Assembly (NCBI RefSeq): GCF_002843605.1
Contig: NZ_CP025263.1
Coordinates: 266,501-330,500 of the forward strand
DNA length: 64,000 bases
Direction: 5' to 3'
DNA from: Pseudomonas sp. S09G 359
Lineage (GTDB): Bacteria; Pseudomonadota; Gammaproteobacteria; Pseudomonadales; Pseudomonadaceae
This document shows positions 18,164 through 26,950 of the stretch, in pieces. Below the pieces are notes generated by a model that was not told where the DNA came from, made no database searches, and was given only the letters and a program-made list of their open reading frames with translations. Positions within the stretch are counted from its first letter, which is position 1. Each line of letters opens with the position of its first letter. Position numbers and translations under genes: made by a program.

Positions 18164-18829
18164 TCAAGACTCCAGGTCATGCCGGTTGACCCGGTCTTCC
18201 AGACGATTTTGCAAATGCGCCAGGATGCTCGCCAGGATCCAGTAGATCAGGGCTGCGGACAGATACATGGTGAAGATTTCAAAGGTACGCGCCGACACCA
18301 ATTGCGCCTGGCGGAACAGTTCGGGTACCTGGATGGTGGCGGCCAGCGCCGTGTCCTTGACCAGCGAAATAAAGCTGTTGCCCAGCGGCGGTAAAGCCGT
18401 GCGCATGGCCTGCGGCAGGATGGCCCGGCGCAGGGTCTGCGCACGGGTCATGCCGATACTGGCTGCAGCTTCCCACTGGCCGCGCTCGATGGAGCTGATG
18501 GCGGCACGCAGGATTTCACAGGCGTAAGCAGCCATGTTCAGCGAAAAGCCGATCATGGCTGCCGGGATCGGATCCAGCTCGATGCCCACTTGCGGCAAGC
18601 CGTAGTAGATCAAAAACAGCTGTACCAGCAAGGGCGTGCCGCGAAAGAACGACACGTAGACGCGGGCGATCCAGCTGACCAGCTTGAAGCGCGAAAGGCG
18701 CATCAAGGCCAGGCCGAAGCCCAGCAGCAAGCCGAAAAACATCCCGCCAAGGCTAAGAATCACCGTGTAGTACGCGCCCTTGAGCAGAAAGGGCGCGGAG
18801 TCCAGCGCGAGTTGGAAACCTGCTTCCAT
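18164..18829 (-). CDS. tcyL: L-cystine ABC transporter permease TcyL
   Basis: Inner-membrane permease of the HisMQ/GltJK family, 221 aa, with about five helices and the sequence SFFRGTPLLVQLFLIYYGLPQ typical of polar amino-acid permeases. The ATPase-docking loop EAAASIGMTRAQTLRRAILPQA is intact. Its ATG overlaps the stop of the binding-protein gene by one base (TAATG), and it is 3 bp from tcyN, so all three are co-translated. Confidence 0.87.
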   Translation of the reverse strand: MEAGFQLALDSAPFLLKGAYYTVILSLGGMFFGLLLGFGLALMRLSRFKLVSWIARVYVSFFRGTPLLVQLFLIYYGLPQVGIELDPIPAAMIGFSLNMAAYACEILRAAISSIERGQWEAAASIGMTRAQTLRRAILPQAMRTALPPLGNSFISLVKDTALAATIQVPELFRQAQLVSARTFEIFTMYLSAALIYWILASILAHLQNRLEDRVNRHDLES

Positions 18830-19623
18830 TATTGAGTGACGTCAGCGTTGAAGTACTTCTCGGACAGCTTCTTCAAGGTGCCGTCGGCGCGCAGTTTGTC
18901 GAGGGCCTTGTTCACGGCGTCGAGCAGTTCAGGCTCGCCTTTGCGCAGGGCGATCCCGGCTTCCTGGCGCGAGAAAGCGTCGCCGGCAGCGGCGGTGTCC
19001 GGGGCTTTCTTGGCGTATTCCAGGGCGGCCAGGCGGTCGATCAGGATGGCGTCGATACGGCCGATGCGCAGGTCCTGGAACTTGGTTGGGTCATCGTTAT
19101 AGGTCTTGATGATGGCTTTGGGTTGGTTGTCCTTGAGCCATTGCTCGTAGTTGGTACCCAGCCCCACACCGACTTTCTTGCCGGCCAGGTCGTCGGCGGT
19201 CTTGATCGCGTCGACGTTCTTCTTCAGTACCAGCGCCTGGATCCCGGATACGGTGTAAGGCTTGGAGAAATCGTACTTCTTCTTGCGCTCTTCAGAGATG
19301 GTGACCTGGTTGACCACCGCGTCCAGACGCTTGGATTCCAGGGCGGCGAGGATGCCGTCCCATGGCGTGGCTTGCAGCTTGACCTTCACGCCCAGCTCCT
19401 TGGCCAGCGCTTCGGACAACTCAACTTCGAAACCGCTGAGCTTGCCGCTTTCATCGACAAAGCTGAACGGAGGGTAGGTGCCTTCCAGGCCGATCTTGAT
19501 CTCGCCGGCCTTTTTGATGTTGCCCAGTTGCTCACCGGCAACGGCCTGGCCCAGCATGCCGGCGCCGAGCGCCAGGCCCAAAGTACCAACGAGTAATGTG
19601 CGACGCAGTACAGAAATAGTCAT
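18829..19623 (-). CDS. tcyJ: L-cystine-binding periplasmic protein TcyJ (FliY-like)
   Basis: Solute-binding protein family 3, 264 aa. The signal sequence MTISVLRRTLLVGTLGLALGAGMLGQAVAG has a two-Arg start but is a standard Sec type. The mature protein has the ligand-binding landmarks EGTYPPFSFVDESGKLSGFEVEL, WDGILAALESKRLDAVVNQVTISEERKKKYDFSKPY and RIDAILIDRLAA. This strongly resembles FliY/TcyJ cystine-binding proteins. The genomic neighbours support cystine. The upstream gap is AT-rich and contains a REP. Confidence 0.87.
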   Translation of the reverse strand: MTISVLRRTLLVGTLGLALGAGMLGQAVAGEQLGNIKKAGEIKIGLEGTYPPFSFVDESGKLSGFEVELSEALAKELGVKVKLQATPWDGILAALESKRLDAVVNQVTISEERKKKYDFSKPYTVSGIQALVLKKNVDAIKTADDLAGKKVGVGLGTNYEQWLKDNQPKAIIKTYNDDPTKFQDLRIGRIDAILIDRLAALEYAKKAPDTAAAGDAFSRQEAGIALRKGEPELLDAVNKALDKLRADGTLKKLSEKYFNADVTQ

Positions 19624-19697
19624 GAAGAGCCCCTGTGTTTTTTATGTTGAGCGAAGCAGGTGACGCAGTAGTCGTATCCTGCCTTAAAAGCGCGGTG

Positions 19698-19757
19698 TGT
19701 GGGAGCGGGCTTGCTCGCGAATGTATCGACGCGGTGATCAAGCGCTGACCGCGTCGT
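19698..19757. repeat. Single REP arm followed by a hairpin
   Basis: A GTGGGAGCGGGCTTGCTCGCGAA arm without an inverted partner. It is followed by an 8-bp inverted repeat GACGCGGT (19728-19735) and ACCGCGTC (19748-19755). It lies between dcyD and tcyJ and probably separates the two transcription units. Confidence 0.7.
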
Positions 19758-19794
19758 TTGTATCGCCAACATATTCGCCTACGGCGCGACTATA

Positions 19795-19862
19795 AAGACA
19801 GTTTTTAAGACTTGAAAATAATATAAATCTTTTTTAATATTCCATTTGGAAATATTAAACGG
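19795..19862. promoter_or_regulatory. AT-rich segment with imperfect inverted repeat upstream of tcyJ
   Basis: Strikingly AT-rich for this genome. It contains TTTAATATTCC (19833-19843) facing GGAAATATTAAA (19848-19859), an 11-bp stem with one bulged base. No T tract follows on either strand, so it is not a typical terminator. Its location between dcyD and tcyJ suits a regulator-binding site, possibly for CysB, but no CysB site can be proven by eye. Confidence 0.35.
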
Positions 19863-19875
19863 GCCCAATGTGTAT

Positions 19876-20871
19876 TCAGTTAAACACTGCGTCATAGGCA
19901 AACAGCGCCGGCGCGCCGCCGGTGTGCAGGAAAATGATCGGGCCGTCCTCAAAGCGTTGGCGCCCGATGCCATCCAGCAACCCGGCCATGGCCTTGCCTG
20001 TATAAACAGGGTCGAGCAACAGACCTTCCTGGCTCGCCAGAAGTTTTATCGCCGATAAGGTACCGGCATTCGGCTCGCCATAACGCGGGCCAAAATACTC
20101 GTCCCACAGGATCACCTTGAAGGCGTCGGGAATATCCACACCGAGCAGCTCGGCCGTACGCTCGGCCAGCCCCTGGACTTTCGGGCGCTGGGCTTCGTCG
20201 GTGCGCGAGACGGTCACGCCAATCACCGGAAGGTTTGGCAGCACTTCACTCAATGCCAAGGCCAGGCCGCTGTGCGTGCCGGCACTGCCGGAGGCCAGCA
20301 CTACGGCGGCGAACTCCAGGCCACTGTCTTCGATCTGCGCGGCCAGTTCCAACCCGGCGCGCACATAGCCGAGGGCGCCGAGCGCGTTGGAGCCGCCGAT
20401 GGGCACCAGGTAGGGTTTCTTGCCGTTGCTGCGCAGTCGGTCGGCGAGGGCATTGAGCTGGTCGTCAACGTTGTCGAGGTTTTCCACCAGCTCTACCTTG
20501 GCGTCGAACAGCTCCAGCAGCAGGCGGTTGCCGTTGCCCAGGTAGTTGGGGTCGTCGGTGCCGGTGGGGTTTTCCAGCAGGGCGACGCAGCCCAGGCCGA
20601 GTTTGGCGGCAAGGGCCGCGGTCTGGCGCACGTGGTTGGACTGGATGGCACCGGCGGTGACAAGGGTATCGGCGCCCTGGGCGACGGCATCGGCCGCCAG
20701 GTATTCGAGCTTGCGCAGCTTGTTGCCGCCCATGGCCAGGGGCGTGGTGTCGTCGCGCTTGACGTAGATATCCCTGCCCAACCAGGCCGACAGCCGCTCA
20801 AGTTTTTCCAGGGCAGTGGCGCCGCCCAGCAGTTCCAGGCGGTTAAAACGGTCGAGCTGTTGTTTGATCAT
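19876..20871 (-). CDS. dcyD: D-cysteine desulfhydrase
   Basis: PLP-dependent enzyme that breaks D-cysteine into pyruvate, sulfide and ammonia, 331 aa, cytoplasmic. It belongs to the ACC deaminase/D-cysteine desulfhydrase family: [21 protein letters not shown] holds the probable PLP lysine (about residue 51), and [13 protein letters not shown] is the phosphate-side loop. The start at 20871 is followed by [28 protein letters not shown] longer reading lacks a site and enters the promoter gap. It is placed between the cystine transporter and divergent epsC, which strongly favours the cysteine role over ACC deaminase. Confidence 0.88.
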   Translation of the reverse strand: MIKQQLDRFNRLELLGGATALEKLERLSAWLGRDIYVKRDDTTPLAMGGNKLRKLEYLAADAVAQGADTLVTAGAIQSNHVRQTAALAAKLGLGCVALLENPTGTDDPNYLGNGNRLLLELFDAKVELVENLDNVDDQLNALADRLRSNGKKPYLVPIGGSNALGALGYVRAGLELAAQIEDSGLEFAAVVLASGSAGTHSGLALALSEVLPNLPVIGVTVSRTDEAQRPKVQGLAERTAELLGVDIPDAFKVILWDEYFGPRYGEPNAGTLSAIKLLASQEGLLLDPVYTGKAMAGLLDGIGRQRFEDGPIIFLHTGGAPALFAYDAVFN

Positions 20872-21037
20872 GGCTACGCACGGTTGATTGAGTATGGGCC
20901 GACTATAGGCAGGCACTTTTCATCGGGCAACTGACAATCGCTTATGTCGGATGGTTCTTAGCATCACACCATTGGTTCTTAAGGGCCGCCAGGGTGCATA
21001 CCGTAAAGTGATGGCCATTTCGTCAGGAGTGAATACC

Positions 21038-21964
21038 GTGAGTGAGCGTTCCAGCCATTGGCAATTACAGACCATCGTCAGCCAACTGCGTAGCGCCCGG
21101 GACCAGTGGCGAACGCGCAATGGCCGCTTAAGCGGCGAGCACGGCGGCCGTGAGTTGCCGTCGCGCGAAGCGGTGGCGCAGATTCTTGAGTCGCTGTGCG
21201 GCGCATTGTTTCCGATGCGCCTGGGGCCGGTTGACCTGCGCGAAGAAAGTGAAGATTTCTACGTCGGCCATACCCTCGATGTGGCACTCAATGCCTTGCT
21301 CGCACAGGCACGCCTGGAGCTGCGCTACGCCGCGCGCCAAGGCGGCCAGGACGACAGCGCCGTCGACGCCCATGCCATCCGCCTGATCCAGGATTTCGCC
21401 CTGGCCCTGCCGTCCCTGCGCAGCCTGCTGGACACTGACGTGCTGGCCGCCTACCACGGCGACCCGGCCGCGCGCAGCGTCGATGAAGTGCTGCTGTGCT
21501 ACCCGGGGATCCTGGCGGTGATTCACCATCGCCTGGCGCACCATCTGTATCGCGCGGGTTTGCCGCTGTTGGCGCGGATCAGCGCGGAAATCGCGCACTC
21601 GGCCACCGGTATCGATATCCACCCCGGCGCGCAGATCGGCCCGAGTTTCTTTATCGACCACGGGACCGGTGTGGTCATCGGCGAAACCGCAATCATCGGC
21701 GAGCGTGTGCGCATCTACCAGGCCGTGACCCTGGGCGCCAAGCGCTTCCCGGCGGATGAGGATGGGCAATTGCAGAAGGGCCATCCGCGCCACCCGATTG
21801 TCGAGGACGATGTGGTGATCTACGCCGGGGCGACGATCCTGGGGCGTATCACCATCGGCAAGGGCTCGACCATCGGCGGCAACGTGTGGCTGACCCGCAG
21901 CGTGCCGGCGGCGGCGAATATCACGCAGGCGAACTTGCAGCTCGAGGATGGCGCGCAGAAGTAA
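21038..21964 (+). CDS. epsC: Serine O-acetyltransferase, EpsC type
   Basis: Makes O-acetylserine, the carbon acceptor for cysteine synthesis; 308 aa. The C-terminal half is a left-handed beta helix with hexapeptide turns. The signature region GIDIHPGAQIGPSFFIDHGTG carries catalytic His and Asp residues, and GKGSTIGGNVWLTRSVP closes the helix. The N-terminal helical domain is longer than in CysE, as in EpsC proteins. I choose GTG at 21038 because AGGAG lies 8 nt upstream. ATG at 21011 is in frame but has no ribosome site. Divergent from dcyD with a 166-bp shared promoter gap. A REPIN follows the stop. Confidence 0.87.
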   Translation: MSERSSHWQLQTIVSQLRSARDQWRTRNGRLSGEHGGRELPSREAVAQILESLCGALFPMRLGPVDLREESEDFYVGHTLDVALNALLAQARLELRYAARQGGQDDSAVDAHAIRLIQDFALALPSLRSLLDTDVLAAYHGDPAARSVDEVLLCYPGILAVIHHRLAHHLYRAGLPLLARISAEIAHSATGIDIHPGAQIGPSFFIDHGTGVVIGETAIIGERVRIYQAVTLGAKRFPADEDGQLQKGHPRHPIVEDDVVIYAGATILGRITIGKGSTIGGNVWLTRSVPAAANITQANLQLEDGAQK

Positions 21965-21981
21965 AAAACCTGCACAAATCC

Positions 21982-22074
21982 AATGTGGGAGGGGGCTTGC
22001 CCCCGATAGCGGAGTGTCAGTCAGCTCACCTGATACTGATGCACCGCCATCGGGGGCAAGCTTCCTCCCACATT
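21982..22074. repeat. REPIN, GTGGGAGGGGGC type
   Basis: Normal REP pair: AATGTGGGAGGGGGCTTGCC on the left and its inverted counterpart ending CCTCCCACATT on the right. It begins 17 nt after the epsC stop. Confidence 0.87.
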
Positions 22075-22206
22075 TTGACTGCATTCCAAATCCAACCCGT
22101 AATCGCTGAACGATTTGCCTCCCTTACCCGTCATACCTTTCCTTGAGCTAGTGTAGGAATTGTCTACCACTCAGCCCTGCGATTAGTCCAAAACCGCCTA
22201 TCCATG

Positions 22207-22234
22207 TTTAACTTGAATGTTCGTTCAAGTTAAA
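22207..22234. promoter_or_regulatory. Perfect palindromic operator upstream of betT (BetI/TetR-like)
   Basis: TTTAACTTGAA and its exact inverse TTCAAGTTAAA flank a 6-nt centre TGTTCG. The inner TTGAA/TTCAA spacing resembles TetR-family operators, and BetI is the known TetR-family repressor of choline genes. It lies about 93 bp upstream of the BetT start. No regulator gene for it is nearby. Confidence 0.55.
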
Positions 22235-22326
22235 CCGGTGGTTCGCTGCCCGCTCACAACAGGAGGCTTACCTTTGCTGAGTCCGTTATTTACAGCCACA
22301 TTCCCAACCCTCGGGGTGCATCGTTC

Positions 22327-24327
22327 ATGAGTGCATCGTCCACCCCACCCAGCGGCCAAGTGCGCATGAATGCGCCGGTCTTCTACTTTGCGGCCACCGC
22401 AATCCTGCTGTTTGGCCTCACTGTCATCGCGATCCCGCAACAGGCCGGCGCCTGGCTGCTGGCCGCGCAAAACTGGGCGGCCAATACGGTCGGCTGGTAC
22501 TACATGCTGGCGATGACCCTGTATCTGGTCTTCGTGGTGGTCACCGCGCTATCGGGCTACGGCAAGATAAAACTCGGTGCCGACCACGACGAGCCCGAAT
22601 TCAGTTACTTGTCCTGGGCTGGCATGCTGTTCGCGGCCGGGATCAGCATCACGCTGTTCTTCTTCTGCGTCTCCGAGCCGCTGACGCACCTGGTGCAACC
22701 GCCCCAGGGCGCGCCGATGAACGCCGACGCTGCGCGCCAGGCCATGCAGATTCTGTTTCTGCACTGGGGCCTGCATGGCTGGGGCGTATTCGCGTTTGTC
22801 GGCATGGCCCTGGCGTATTTCGCCTATCGGCATAACCTGCCGCTGGCGTTGCGCTCGGCGCTGTACCCGCTGATCGGCAAGCGCATCAACGGCCCCATCG
22901 GTTATGCGGTGGATGGCTTTGGCATTATCGCCACGGTGTTCGGCCTGGGTGCCGACATGGGCTTCGGCGTGCTGCACCTCAACTCCGGCCTGGACTACCT
23001 GTTTGGCATTGCCCACACCCAGTGGATCCAGGTGGGCTTGATCACGCTGATGATGGGCGCGGCGATCATCGTCGCCGTGGCCGGCGTCGACAAGGGCGTG
23101 CGGGTGATGTCCGACATCAACATGCTGCTGGCCTGTGCGCTGCTGCTGTTCGTGTTGTTCGCCGGGCCTACCCAGCACTTGCTCAACACCCTGATCCAAA
23201 ACATCGGCGACTACCTGGGCGCGCTGCCGACCAAGAGTTTCGACGTGTACGCCTACGACAAACCCAGCGACTGGCTGGGCGGTTGGACCGTGTTCTACTG
23301 GGCCTGGTGGATCGCATGGTCGCCGTTCGTGGGCCTGTTTATTGCGCGGATTTCCCGTGGCCGTACCATCCGTGAATTCGTGTTCGGTGTGCTGCTGATT
23401 CCGTTGGGCTTCACCCTGGCGTGGATGTCGATCTTCGGTAACAGCGCCATCGACCAGGTGCTCAACCACGGCATGGCGGCATTGGGTCAGTCGGCCATCG
23501 ATGACCCTTCGATGAGCCTCTACCTGCTGCTGGAAACCTATCCATGGAGCAAGACGGTGATCGCGGTCACCGTGTTCATCAGCTTCGTGTTCTTCGTCAC
23601 CTCGGCGGACTCGGGCACCGTGGTGCTGTCCACCCTGTCGTCCAAGGGCGGCAATGCCGATGAAGACGGGCCGAAATGGCTGCGGGTGTTCTGGGGCGCG
23701 ATGACGGCATTGGTCACCAGTGCGTTGTTGTTTGCCGGCAGTATCGACTCGCTCAAATCAGCGGTGGTGCTGACCTCGTTGCCGTTCTCGCTGATTTTGC
23801 TGTTGATGATGTGGGGGCTGCACAAGGCTTTCCATTTGGAGTCGCAAAAGCAGATCGCCCAGTTGCATTCGCTGGCACCGGTTTCGGCTTCGCGCAAAGG
23901 CAAAGGTGGCTGGCGCCAGCGTTTGAGCCAGGCCGTGCACTTCCCATCGCGCGATGAGGTGTACCGTTTCCTTGAATCGACGGTGCGCCCGGCGATTGAA
24001 GAAGTGACGGCGGTGTTCGTTGAGAAAGGCTTGAGTGTGGTCACCCAGCCGGACCCGGCCAACGACAGCGTCAGCCTGGAAATCGGGCATGGCGAGGAGC
24101 ACCCGTTTATCTACCAGGTGCAGATGCGCGGCTACTTCACACCGTCCTTCGCCCGTGGCGGCATGGGCTCCAAAGAGCTCAACAACCGCCGCTACTACCG
24201 CGCGGAAGTGCACTTGAGTGAGGGCAGCCAGGACTACGACCTAGTGGGCTACACCAAGGAGCAGATCATCAACGACATCCTCGACCAGTACGAGCGGCAC
24301 CTGCAGTTCCTGCACTTGGTGCGCTAG
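22327..24327 (+). CDS. betT: BCCT-family choline transporter BetT
   Basis: Proton- or sodium-coupled high-affinity choline importer, 666 aa, inner membrane. About twelve helices are visible, with BCCT landmarks: YLSWAGMLFAAGISITLFFFCVSEPLTHL, GADMGFGVLHLNSGL, and the core WTVFYWAWWIAWSPFVGLFIARISRGRTIREFVFG. The roughly 130-residue hydrophilic C-terminal tail (after about residue 510) is typical of BetT and regulates osmotic activation in homologues. No bet enzyme genes are linked. ATG at 22327 is chosen for lack of a better signal. An ATG at residue 14 (MNAPVF) is an alternative. A palindrome upstream suggests choline control. Confidence 0.88.
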   Translation: MSASSTPPSGQVRMNAPVFYFAATAILLFGLTVIAIPQQAGAWLLAAQNWAANTVGWYYMLAMTLYLVFVVVTALSGYGKIKLGADHDEPEFSYLSWAGMLFAAGISITLFFFCVSEPLTHLVQPPQGAPMNADAARQAMQILFLHWGLHGWGVFAFVGMALAYFAYRHNLPLALRSALYPLIGKRINGPIGYAVDGFGIIATVFGLGADMGFGVLHLNSGLDYLFGIAHTQWIQVGLITLMMGAAIIVAVAGVDKGVRVMSDINMLLACALLLFVLFAGPTQHLLNTLIQNIGDYLGALPTKSFDVYAYDKPSDWLGGWTVFYWAWWIAWSPFVGLFIARISRGRTIREFVFGVLLIPLGFTLAWMSIFGNSAIDQVLNHGMAALGQSAIDDPSMSLYLLLETYPWSKTVIAVTVFISFVFFVTSADSGTVVLSTLSSKGGNADEDGPKWLRVFWGAMTALVTSALLFAGSIDSLKSAVVLTSLPFSLILLLMMWGLHKAFHLESQKQIAQLHSLAPVSASRKGKGGWRQRLSQAVHFPSRDEVYRFLESTVRPAIEEVTAVFVEKGLSVVTQPDPANDSVSLEIGHGEEHPFIYQVQMRGYFTPSFARGGMGSKELNNRRYYRAEVHLSEGSQDYDLVGYTKEQIINDILDQYERHLQFLHLVR

Positions 24328-24330
24328 GGC

Positions 24331-24579
24331 TCAGGCCCTGATCGCCAGGGCCAGGGCCACCATGGGTATGCCAAATACCACACTGCCGATCACCAGCTCC
24401 GATACCAGGGGCTGGCCGGCAGTGACTACCCCGACTGCGCCGTTGACCACGGCAGCGACAGACCAGATCCCCACAAAGCAGTAGGCCAGAATGTGACGGC
24501 TGACGCCCAGCCTTTGCCCGAGAAACAGTATCAGGGCGAGCAGGATCAAACCTGCGCTGATCACGAGGGTGGTGTGCAT
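24331..24579 (-). CDS. Small membrane protein, unknown
   Basis: 82 aa, almost wholly hydrophobic, with three likely helices (around residues 4-22, 28-50 and 58-80). I recognise no named family. AAGGAG lies 8-9 nt before the ATG and overlaps the end of the DoxX-like gene, and only 3 bp separate them, so the two are surely co-translated. It may be a partner of the DoxX protein in the membrane. Tail-to-tail with betT. Confidence 0.7.
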   Translation of the reverse strand: MHTTLVISAGLILLALILFLGQRLGVSRHILAYCFVGIWSVAAVVNGAVGVVTAGQPLVSELVIGSVVFGIPMVALALAIRA

Positions 24580-24582
24580 GTT

Positions 24583-25047
24583 TCAAAGCTCCTTGCCCAG
24601 CGCATTGTCCAAGGAGTAGCGGCCCGCGCCGCGAAACACCAGGTAGAACGATAGCAGCGCCATCAGCACCGGGTACTCGATGCCACGGTCGATCCACGGC
24701 CAGGTCGGGCCCAGCAGGCAGGTGATGGTCAGCATCTGCACGGTCATCATCGCCGCAATCAGGCGCGTACCGAGGCCAAGGATCAGCAACAGCCCGCCAA
24801 CAGCTTCCAGTAACGCCACCAGCAGGCCGAACAGTTCCGGCTGCGGCAGGTGCAGCCGGTTCTGGATCAGGTTGATCGAGGCCGCCATCGGGTCGGCCAT
24901 CGAGCCGTGGGCGTTACCCAGCAACTTGGGCAGGCCGTGGGTCAGCATGATCACGCCGAAGCCAGCGCGCAGCAACGCGTAGGCCAGGGGTTCGGCGGCG
25001 CGGTAAAGCGGCGCGAGTGCGGGGATCAACAGGTCGGGACGAGGCAT
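24583..25047 (-). CDS. DoxX-family membrane protein
   Basis: 154 aa with four hydrophobic segments and the family pattern LLRAGFGVIMLTHGLPKLLG, followed by LFGLLVALLEAVGGLLLILGLGTRL. DoxX-like proteins are quinone-linked or redox-stress membrane subunits, and the exact role here is unknown. The start at 25047 follows AAGGAG; an in-frame extension to 25125 overlaps the SDR gene. It lies 28 bp downstream of the SDR gene on the same strand, suggesting one operon with it and the small membrane protein. Confidence 0.8.
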   Translation of the reverse strand: MPRPDLLIPALAPLYRAAEPLAYALLRAGFGVIMLTHGLPKLLGNAHGSMADPMAASINLIQNRLHLPQPELFGLLVALLEAVGGLLLILGLGTRLIAAMMTVQMLTITCLLGPTWPWIDRGIEYPVLMALLSFYLVFRGAGRYSLDNALGKEL

Positions 25048-25075
25048 GAGAACGCTCCTTGGCTGCAGGCCGGAT

Positions 25076-25807
25076 TCAGACCAACCCGCCATTGGCGCGG
25101 ATGATCTGCCCATTGACCCAACCACCGGCCGGGCTCACCAAAAACGACACTACGCGGGCGATATCTTCCGGTTGGCCGAGGCGCTCCAGCGGCGGCATCT
25201 TGGCCAGGCCCTGGATCTGCTCTTCGCTCTTGCCGTGCAGGAACAACTCGGTGGCCACCGGGCCTGGGGCCACGGCGTTGACGGTGATGTGGCGGCCGCG
25301 CATTTCCTTGGCGAACACTTGGGTCAGGGATTCCACCGCCGCCTTGCTGGCGATGTAAACCGCGTAGCCGGGGAAGTTGAGGCCGACGGTGCTGCTGGAG
25401 AAGTTGACGATGCGCCCGCCGTCATTCAGGCGCGTGGCGGCTTCACGCAGGGCGTTGAAGGTGCCACGGGTGTGGATATCGAAATTCTGGTTGTACAGCT
25501 CGTCGCTGTGCTGGGCCAGGGGCAGTGTCTTGAGGATGCCGGCGTTGTTGATCAGCACATCGACCTTGCCCAACTGAGCTTCGGTCTCGTCGAACAGGCG
25601 CTTGATGTCGGCGGGTTTGGCCACGTCGCCTTGGATCGCTATGGCTTGGTGACCGGCCTGGCGCAGTTCTACCACCAGCTTCGACGCCTCGGTGGCGCTG
25701 CTGGCGAAGTTGATGGCCACGGCGTAACCGTCGGCGGCGAGTTGTTTGGCGATGACGGCGCCGATGCCGCGGGAGGCGCCGGTGATGATTGCGACTTGGG
25801 TGGCCAT
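25076..25807 (-). CDS. Short-chain dehydrogenase/reductase
   Basis: NAD(P)-dependent oxidoreductase, classical SDR, 243 aa. The cofactor-binding TGASRGIG motif is at residues 10-17, NNAG at about 90-93, the catalytic Ser in NFSSSTVG, and YxxxK in YIASK. The C-terminus ends with GQIIRANGGLV, as in 3-oxoacyl-ACP reductase-like SDRs. The start at 25807 sits immediately before the Rossmann strand. An upstream reading to 25894 has no support. Divergent LysR regulator 112 bp away is the likely controller. Substrate unknown. Confidence 0.87.
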   Translation of the reverse strand: MATQVAIITGASRGIGAVIAKQLAADGYAVAINFASSATEASKLVVELRQAGHQAIAIQGDVAKPADIKRLFDETEAQLGKVDVLINNAGILKTLPLAQHSDELYNQNFDIHTRGTFNALREAATRLNDGGRIVNFSSSTVGLNFPGYAVYIASKAAVESLTQVFAKEMRGRHITVNAVAPGPVATELFLHGKSEEQIQGLAKMPPLERLGQPEDIARVVSFLVSPAGGWVNGQIIRANGGLV

Positions 25808-25919
25808 GATCAAGGTTCCTTGCGGTGGGTGTGACAGCAGATTCACATGTTTACCCAAGCCGATAAATGCGCCAGAGTTGCCTTGACTGTTCAATAATCG
25901 CCAACAATCGGAGCGCTGC

Positions 25920-26810
25920 GTGGATCAAGTCAAAGCAATGAAAGTGTTTGTGCGCATCTACGAGCGTTCGAGCTTCACGCTCGCGGCCGATGACTTGAAC
26001 CTGCCCCGCGCGACCCTGACCCACACCCTCAACACGTTCGAAGCCTGGCTGGGCACGCGCCTGCTGGAGCGCAGCACCCGTCGTGTGCGCCCGACCCTGG
26101 ATGGCGAGGCTTATTACCAACGCTGCGTGCAGTTGCTGGCGGAGTTGGAAGAAGCCGAATTGGCGTTTCGCAGCGTCGCGCCCAAGGGCCGTTTGCGCGT
26201 GGATTTGCACGGCACCCTGGCCAAGTATTTTGTGGTGCCGGCGCTGCCGCAATTCATGGCGCGTTACCCGGACATCGAGCTGTCAATCAGCGAGGCGGAT
26301 CGGTTTGTCGACCTGATCGCCGAAGGCGTGGACTGCGTGCTGCGCGCGGGTACGCTGGGCGACTCCGCGCTGATCGGTCGACGCGTCGCCAACCTGCGCC
26401 AGGTGACGTGTGCAAGCCCCGCCTACCTGCACAAATACGGCGAACCCAAAAGCCTTGCCGAGTTGAGTCAACACCGCGCGGTCAACTACGTTTCGCGCAC
26501 CACGGCCAAGCTGTTTCCGTTCGAATTCATGGTCAACGGCGAGCTGCAGGAAGTGAGTATCGAGGGTGCGCTGTCGGTGTTCGGCGCGGAGATTTATTCC
26601 GCCAGTGCGGTGGCCGGATTGGGCATTATCCAGTGCCCGCATTACCGTATGGCCGAGTTGATCGAGCAGGGCGTGATGCGTGAAATTCTCCCAGAAACGC
26701 CGCCACCCTTGATGCCGGTGTCGGTGCTTTACCCGCAGAACCGACACATGTCGCCGAGGGTGCGAGTATTCGTCGACTGGCTCGCCGAAATTTTCGAAAA
26801 TGCCCGCTAA
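25920..26810 (+). CDS. LysR-family transcriptional regulator
   Basis: 296 aa. The N-terminal winged helix is MDQVKAMKVFVRIYERSSFTLAADDLNLPRATLTHTLNTFE, followed by LGTRLLERSTRRVRPTLDG, and the substrate-binding domain begins near residue 90. It uses a GTG start at 25920 (the ATG at residue 7 would trim the first helix). It is divergent from the SDR gene, so it probably senses a metabolite handled by that operon. The class in which the first residues read MDxVxAMxVFVRI often regulates an adjacent SDR. Confidence 0.87.
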   Translation: MDQVKAMKVFVRIYERSSFTLAADDLNLPRATLTHTLNTFEAWLGTRLLERSTRRVRPTLDGEAYYQRCVQLLAELEEAELAFRSVAPKGRLRVDLHGTLAKYFVVPALPQFMARYPDIELSISEADRFVDLIAEGVDCVLRAGTLGDSALIGRRVANLRQVTCASPAYLHKYGEPKSLAELSQHRAVNYVSRTTAKLFPFEFMVNGELQEVSIEGALSVFGAEIYSASAVAGLGIIQCPHYRMAELIEQGVMREILPETPPPLMPVSVLYPQNRHMSPRVRVFVDWLAEIFENAR

Positions 26811-26858
26811 GCCGCGTAATAGAAGGGTTTCTTAAATTTAATTTCATCCGTTCATGCC

Positions 26859-26918
26859 GCGTTTTGACGCGCAACTGTCATCTGGCCACTGCGTAATTGT
26901 GTGAAGCGTTTGACGCTT
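26859..26918. promoter_or_regulatory. Paired GCGTTT(T)GACGC repeats upstream of the porin gene
   Basis: GCGTTTTGACGC (26859-26870) and GCGTTTGACGC (26906-26916) lie 47 bp apart in the 140-bp gap before oprD. The second is part of an inverted repeat AAGCGT-TTG-ACGCTT. These could be operator half-sites. Confidence 0.3.
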
Positions 26919-26950
26919 TCATTTCAGAACAGTGACGGAGACCGGTAACA

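Larger units (their letters stand above)
21965..22326. other. Intergenic region, 362 bp, REPIN plus betT operator region
   Basis: No gene seen. It contains a REPIN (21982-22074), a perfect 11-bp inverted repeat (22207-22234) and the betT leader. The stretch 22075-22206 shows nothing recognisable. Confidence 0.7.
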
